Shown here: positions 59,601 through 64,000 of the stretch, one piece after another
Numbering within the stretch: the stretch's first letter is position 1
Layout of the letters: each line of letters opens with the position of its first letter
DNA from: Anthonomus grandis grandis
Lineage: Eukaryota; Arthropoda; Insecta; Coleoptera; Curculionidae
Assembly (NCBI RefSeq): GCF_022605725.1
Contig: NC_065551.1
Location: 34,224,001 to 34,288,000 of the forward strand
Length of the DNA stretch: 64,000 nt
Direction of reading: 5' to 3'
The notes under the pieces: generated by a model
Told to the model about the DNA's origin: nothing
Database searches by the model: none
The model's input: only the letters and a program-made list of their open reading frames with translations
Translations under genes and position numbers: made by a program

Positions 59601-62600
59601 CTGATCGAAAACGACCTGAAGACTAAAGAGGACATTTTAGCCGAGAACGAGATGACCGAGGAACTTTTGAATAAGTCCAACGGGTTCGAACCGAACCATA
59701 TTAGTTTAACAGTAAGTGGAATTTTTATTACTCGTGAGTCAAATATAACATCGGACACACCAACATCCCAACACACACTTTCACAGATAAGATTGGAAAC
59801 TAAGGAGTTTCAAAGCATCAGATCTTGTTATTTTTAGCTTTTATTACTTTTTTCGTGGTTCTAGTTAGTTTTCTTGCAAGTCTAGCTGCTGTAATTTTTT
59901 TTTAGATAGTTTTAAGTGATGGGGTCTTTTTGAATCGTTAATTTGTTTTCTTAGGTGGCCCCCGTGGAAGAAAAAGTGAAAACCGAAGACTCGGAACGCG
60001 AATCGTCAATAAAACACGACGAATCGGACGAATTATCGGACAAGGAGGAAGGAAAGAGGGTTTCGTTTAACTTACCGGAAAATGCAAACGAATGCCAAGA
60101 AGTAAGGATTGAGTTTTGTCAAACATACTTAATTAGTCACATTTTTAACGCAAAGTCGCGCTTTTACCCCTCCCAATAATCCTCAAAGTTTTTCCTATAT
60201 TAGTGTGAAAACAATATGAAAATTGGAATCCCAAGCTATGCCTAAAAATACCTCCTAACAACTAATCACTTATGTGTTTTCAAAAACTTAAAATTTGATG
60301 ACTCTTGGACCTGTACTCATTAAATTGCCTTTAACTCAAACAGCTTTTGAGACACAAGGGTCGTTCTCATATGAAATTATTTGGTAAGAAGTGCTCGCAG
60401 TTTGACTAAAACCCTCTTAAGAATATTCCAATTATTTCATAAAATATTGACAAGTAAAGTGATTTTTTTTAATTAATGAAAAAAAAGGCTCCAACCAAAT
60501 ATGCTCTTACTACCAACACTTTTTTTACTTAAAAACACGTGGATGAAAATAAAGGGATCACAAGTCATGGTTTCACAGCATATTTATAGACTTCACATGT
60601 TTCGCTCTAGCTAAAGCATCATCATCATTTAAAAGCCATACACAAACAGTTAATTTTGTACGTTGGTCCCTTTGAGAAGAATGGATGAGATTTTTGTATT
60701 AGAAAGACGTTTTTAGCCTCAAAGATACTCCTATCCCAGTCTGAAAAAATTATGAAAATATCTTAATTGGCTTCCAAGTTATGCCCAAAAATTTGGTGGA
60801 CCACTAATTTGTTTGTAACTCGGACAGTTTTTGAGGCACAAAAATCATTTTCACATGAAATTCATTGGTAGGAAATACTGTTTCTTTGGCTAAAACTCTT
60901 TTAAGTATATTCCAACTATTTCATGAAAAATTCACAAGAAAAGTGGAAATTTGCTATGAAAATTAGCAAAATAAGTGATCTAACTGAAGCTGCCCTAAGT
61001 ACCCAAATCTTTAACTTAGAAACACGTTTTTACCTTCAAAATTAGCATCAAAGACTCTCCTATACTAGTGTGGAAAAATTCCTAACTGATTTCCAAGTTA
61101 TTCTCCAAAATGTCCCTTGAGAACTTATGTATTTTTAAAATCTTCAAATTTGGTGGGTCTTGGACCTTGGCTCACAAAAACGCCTGTAACTCAGAAAGTT
61201 TTTAAGTCACAAAAATCGTTTTCATATGAAATTAATTGGCAAGAAATACTGTTTCTTTGGCTAAAATCCCTTTAAGTATATTCCAATTATTTCATGAAAT
61301 ACTCACAAGAAAAGGGAAAATTTACTAAGAAAATTAGCAAAAAAAGTGACCTAACCGAAACTGCCTTAAGTATCCAAATCTTTAACTTAGAAACAGGTTT
61401 TTACCTTCAAAATTATCCTTGAAGACTTTCTTATACTAGTGTGGAAAAATTATGAGAATATTTTAATTGATTTCCAAGTTATTCCCCAAAAAGGCCCCTG
61501 ATAACTTTTAAAATCTTTAAATTTGGTGGGTCTTGGACCTTGGCTCACTAAAACGCCTGTAACTCAGAAAGTTTTTAAGTCACAAAAATCTTTCTTATAT
61601 GAAATTAATTGGTAAGAAATGCTGTTTCTTTGACTAAAATTCTTTTGAGAATATTCCAATTATTTCATTAAATATTCACCAGAAAATTGAAAATTTGCTA
61701 AAAAAATTAGCAAAAAAAGTGATCTGACCAAAACTGTCCCAAGTACCCAAATCTTTAACTCAGAAATACGTTTTTACCTTCAAAATTATCTTCGAAGGTC
61801 TCTTATACTAGTGCGAACAAAAACTGCCCCAACTACCCAATACTTAACCCAAAATGGCTTTTTTACCCTTAAACCCATCCTCAGAAACTCCTCTTTATTA
61901 ATTTCAATAAGTTTCAGCATCAATATCAATCATTTCATGACTAAATCAATATCTTAGGACTCACAAAACGGCTTCCCGACCAACGAAGTCGTAGAAAACC
62001 AAGACGAAAGTCCAGAACCCGACAGCAACTTCCTTAAGAACGAAGTCGACTCGAAAACTTTAAAACACCAATTCCAGTCCGCCCAAAGGGAACAAATGGA
62101 ACTAAAAAGAAAAATCCAGATCTTGGAGAAGAACAGCGAGTTCAACAAATCGACCATTCTGGAACTGAATAAGGCGCTGTGCGACGAGCGACAATTAAGT
62201 GAGGAACGACAGGCGGCATGCGACACCCTCAAAGAAGAACTGAGGGTGCTGAATCAGCGATGGGAGGACAGCAACGGCAAGAACCTGAGACTGATCGCGC
62301 GCGTAAACGATTTGGTGAAAGAACTGGACAAACAAAAGGAGCAACTCTTGTTAGCGGGGAGTAATGCCTCAAAGGAAACAGAAGAAGAAGAAGAAGAGAC
62401 GGTGGTTGAAAACAATGAAATTGTCCAGGAAGAAGAAGAAGAAGGAAAAATTGAGGAGCTCAACTCCTCCAATATGAGCGTAGTAAGTACCGAACAGTTG
62501 TTGAACATCGAAGAGGAGCTGGTACTCCTCAAAGAGAAATACGCGCAAAGTTGCGAGGAAAAGATGCGTCTCCAAAGGGACCTGGTTAAAATTAAGATCC

Positions 62601-62704
62601 AATACGAAATGGTGTGCGACAGCATGTACAACAAGTATTTCTGGTACGTCGCCCCGTTGGTTATTATCGTACTGTACCTGCTGATCAGGGAGTGGATTTC
62701 CTGA
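50648..62704 (+). CDS. SLMAP: SLMAP homologue, FHA-domain tail-anchored STRIPAK subunit (7 coding exons)
   Basis: Coding exons are 50648-50881, 50940-51210, 58776-59038, 59186-59356, 59406-59711, 59955-60101 and 61958-62704. All junctions are GT-AG, phases match, and the CDS is 2139 nt (712 residues). The FHA domain (about residues 35-150) shows VGRSVA (59-64), VLSRHHA (79-85) and SSNGTFVN (101-108), which bind phosphothreonine; in the family this links the PP2A STRIPAK complex to the Hippo kinase. Long coiled coils fill residues 170-680, with an acidic EEEEE tract. The last 22 residues, YFWYVAPLVIIVLYLLIREW plus IS, form a tail anchor for ER or mitochondrial membranes. The start is the first Met after the acceptor TTAAG at 50644; an inner Met (MAAK, residue 31) is an alternative. 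The 7.6-kb second coding intron holds two piggyBac relics. Confidence 0.95.
51290..51840 (+). pseudogene. Decayed non-LTR reverse transcriptase 3' part in SLMAP
   Basis: Frames broken by many stops still show FKYLxVYIEQNLKxETHI near 51360 and, later, NSLxKIMFKKPRLNYTTLK, the thumb and C-terminal blocks of a jockey/CR1-type polymerase. It begins 80 bases after the second SLMAP coding exon. Confidence 0.5.
52583..54934 (-). mobile_element. piggyBac-like element, copy 1
   Basis: A 2352-bp element with TTAA at both ends (52579-52582 and 54935-54938) and short inverted ends, CCCTGGAGTGCTA on the left and (complement) TAGCATTCCAGAA on the right. Subterminal palindromes of the form ggggtacagttgtacccc lie inside both ends. 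The transposase relic is on the minus strand. Confidence 0.9.
52759..54600 (-). pseudogene. piggyBac transposase relic, copy 1
   Basis: Frames 54600-54352, 54431-53853, 53935-53303 and 53191-52835 overlap or abut with frameshifts. Recognisable parts are the acidic N-terminus (SELDDSPSDSDEED), RTPKRNLVLHLPGNKNESRN, FGLFYYAGVMKMNGV, EARFRFLVNCLRFDD, TTIDEQLVGFRGRCPF (first catalytic Asp) and MDNWFTS (second). The third, in DTLDQL, is also present. The C-terminal cysteine-rich domain reads CNVCKKFICLQHQKKICPTC. At least three frameshifts make it non-functional. Confidence 0.88.
55538..57553 (-). pseudogene. piggyBac transposase relic, copy 2
   Basis: Starts MAGQKKFFDLTKPENVAEIH at 57553. A TGA interrupts the acidic N-terminal region after VIPDF. 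Next come RTPKRNLVLHLPGNKNEAK, a frameshift, then EARFRFLINCLRFDD and ITIDEQ followed by a TAG just before VGFRGRCPF. The central part is broken by about 170 bases of foreign DNA (56213-56385). After that RRNKKEIPESFLELKE and MDTLDQLCHTYS (third catalytic Asp) lead into a C-terminal zinc-binding domain, CVLCPRRE...CAVCKKFVCLQHQ. It is close to copy 1 in sequence but carries different disabling changes. Confidence 0.88.
56213..56385. mobile_element. Small insertion inside piggyBac copy 2
   Basis: The transposase frame is lost between the block ending IVGTVRRNKK (just right of 56200) and the block resuming at about 56390. The intervening ~170 bases are AT-rich, begin ccgtaaaatggggttacttt and end near tcctctccaaaagatg. 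Copy 1 lacks it at the same place. The type of insertion is unknown. Confidence 0.5.
57960..58340 (-). pseudogene. Non-LTR reverse transcriptase fragment
   Basis: Minus-strand frame 58219-57968 reads MNFNTHVNTIVTKASKVLGF, then LYISLVVFLLEYKAIIWSP, and is preceded out to about 58300 by ELGIFFDEQL. This is the block between the RT palm and the thumb of jockey-like elements. No ends visible. Confidence 0.65.
60180..61900. repeat. Four tandem ~370-480-bp units in the last SLMAP intron
   Basis: The phrase ctcagaaagtttttaagtca with variants, followed by caaaaatc and tcatatgaaattaattgg, starts at about 60336, 60817, 61192 and 61563 (spacings about 481, 375 and 371). Each unit continues through aagaaatactgtttctttg, ggctaaaa, atattccaattatttcat and aagtgacctaa. 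The same family lies in MINPP1 intron 5 (inverted) and at 29.1-29.6 kb. Confidence 0.8.
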
Positions 62705-63220
62705 TTGACGCTGATCCTTTTGATTTCGTTTTATTATTTTTTCGAGTTTTTAGTTAAAATTATTAACGAGACCTCGAGGAAGGTCGGCGGCCCGAAACAA
62801 TAAGCGAAACGACCGCCGGTTGTTTTTTTTATGTTGTTGTTATTGTCTTTGATTGTCCTCTAAGAACGTTCAAATAATTTTGCTATATGGTCGGATTAAT
62901 TGACAAATTGTGTATAGGGTGTCAAAATGAGTGGTGATATACAGGCAAGGGTGATTCAAAAATAAGTCTTTAATTTGGCAAAATTTTTCTATAGTATCCT
63001 TCTATTTTGATGCATTTGTTCGAATGCTTTAATTTAAAACCTCGGCGGAAAAAGGAGGTGTGCCCAAAATGCTAGTTTTGTGTTAATAGGGTTTTTAATA
63101 TTCAATTCACTTGCTCTTTGTTTTATACGTATCACTTTTTTTGCCAACTGAAGATATTTCTCGTCAAAATAATATGCATATTGGAAAAAACTGTACGGAA
63201 AAAGCTATTACTTTAAATTT
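62705..63220. other. SLMAP 3' UTR and downstream
   Basis: Sequence after the SLMAP stop. No canonical AATAAA close to the stop was found. A gggtgtcaaaatgag string at about 62918 resembles the dispersed repeat ends near 6.76 and 7.69 kb. Confidence 0.4.
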
Positions 63221-63224
63221 CACA

Positions 63225-64000
63225 TAAACCAATAGAAATATAAAGTTCTGAAAATGTCTGCACATATTGCAAGGATAATTTGACTAGAAACCTATTTCAG
63301 CGTTTTGTAAACGATTAAGAGAATTTTGAAAAAACAAAATTTTTTGAAGGAATATAAATTATTTAAAAAATGTCCATAATGCAAAAACCAGTAAAATTCA
63401 ATTTTCAAAATTTCTATTTAAATTCCTGGAATAATATAACTACATACTTATTTCACGGTTTTTCAAAAAAAAAACACAAATTTTTGGGGAAAATTTTTAG
63501 AATGGTTTATTTTTTTTTCAATATTCAACGAAGTGCGCATATCTTAAAAAACTAATAAAAATAGTTATAAAAATTTCTATACATATTCCTGGGATTATTT
63601 CATTGGACACATATTTCAGTATTAAAAAAAAATAATCGTATAGTAATAAATTGTCAAGGTTTTAAGAAAAAAATTGGATGAAATGCCCATATGTCAAAAA
63701 CTAGTAGCAATATAATAAAATTGTGAAAATTTTTATATATATATTCCAGAAACAATTTTACTGCGTATCTCTTTCAGCTTTTTTTAAACATGTACAGAGA
63801 TTTTCTAAAGATCCATTTTTTTTCTCAAAAATTTCCGAAAATATTCATATCGCAAAAACCAGTTGAAATAATATTTTGAAAATTTCTATATATTTATTCT
63901 GGAATAATTTGACTGGACACCTATTTTAATGTTTTTTTTTTTTCAAAAATGTTACAAAATGCCCATACCTCAAAAAAGGTTTAATTTAAGATTCAAGCCT
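63225..64000. repeat. ~165-bp tandem repeat running off the right edge
   Basis: About five diverged copies of a unit with tttctata-, tattcctgg(g/a)ata-, atttgactggacac and ctatttcag blocks occur near 63246, 63410, 63576, 63735 and 63885, each followed by an A/T-rich tract and an aaaatgcccat-type string. The array is truncated by the window end. Confidence 0.65.

Overview
The window is an insect-type nuclear DNA segment: short introns with GT-AG sites, AT-rich intergenic DNA, and a dense load of insect transposon families. Orthologue identity and the Drosophila-like MKMVLSQ start of Lis-1 point to an insect. I cannot fix the species; a beetle-like or other non-dipteran insect is only a guess.

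Four host genes are supported. (1) A multiple inositol polyphosphate phosphatase (MINPP1-like) runs on the minus strand from about 2.66 kb off the left edge; seven exons are visible. (2) Lis-1 (PAFAH1B1, the dynein regulator) is on the minus strand with seven coding exons spread from 42.1 to 9.3 kb. Its reading frame sums to 411 codons, and an 18-kb first intron separates the first 12 residues from the rest. (3) PRKRIP1, a spliceosome-associated protein, is a compact three-exon minus-strand gene at 47.2-48.0 kb. (4) SLMAP, an FHA and coiled-coil tail-anchored STRIPAK subunit, is on the plus strand at 50.6-62.7 kb with seven coding exons and 712 residues. Possible non-coding first exons of Lis-1 (minus) and SLMAP (plus) meet at about 46.1 kb. 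If so, the two genes share a head-to-head promoter and PRKRIP1 lies antisense inside the first SLMAP intron.

Most of the rest is mobile or repetitive DNA. From left to right: a RAG1-related Transib remnant (about 4.6-5.5 kb), a hAT tail (5.8 kb), several foldback MITEs, a complete-ended but broken Tigger/pogo element in the last Lis-1 intron (9.83-11.91 kb), non-LTR and IS630-type scraps (17.6-18.6 kb), and a mariner-type element with about 140-bp inverted ends and DD41D-like spacing (19.49-20.98 kb). In the large first Lis-1 intron are a 2.1-kb minisatellite with higher-order structure (26.1-28.2 kb), a mariner carrying three separate nested DNA elements (30.3-33.96 kb), a short tandem array of tRNA-like units (35.9-36.5 kb) and a 5'-truncated non-LTR element with a 12-bp target duplication (39.9-41.5 kb). 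Two related, decayed piggyBac elements with TTAA ends sit in the second coding intron of SLMAP.

The host genes are not an operon or a pathway. They share only neighbourhood and, possibly, a promoter. The notable biology is the structure of the repeats inside the introns.
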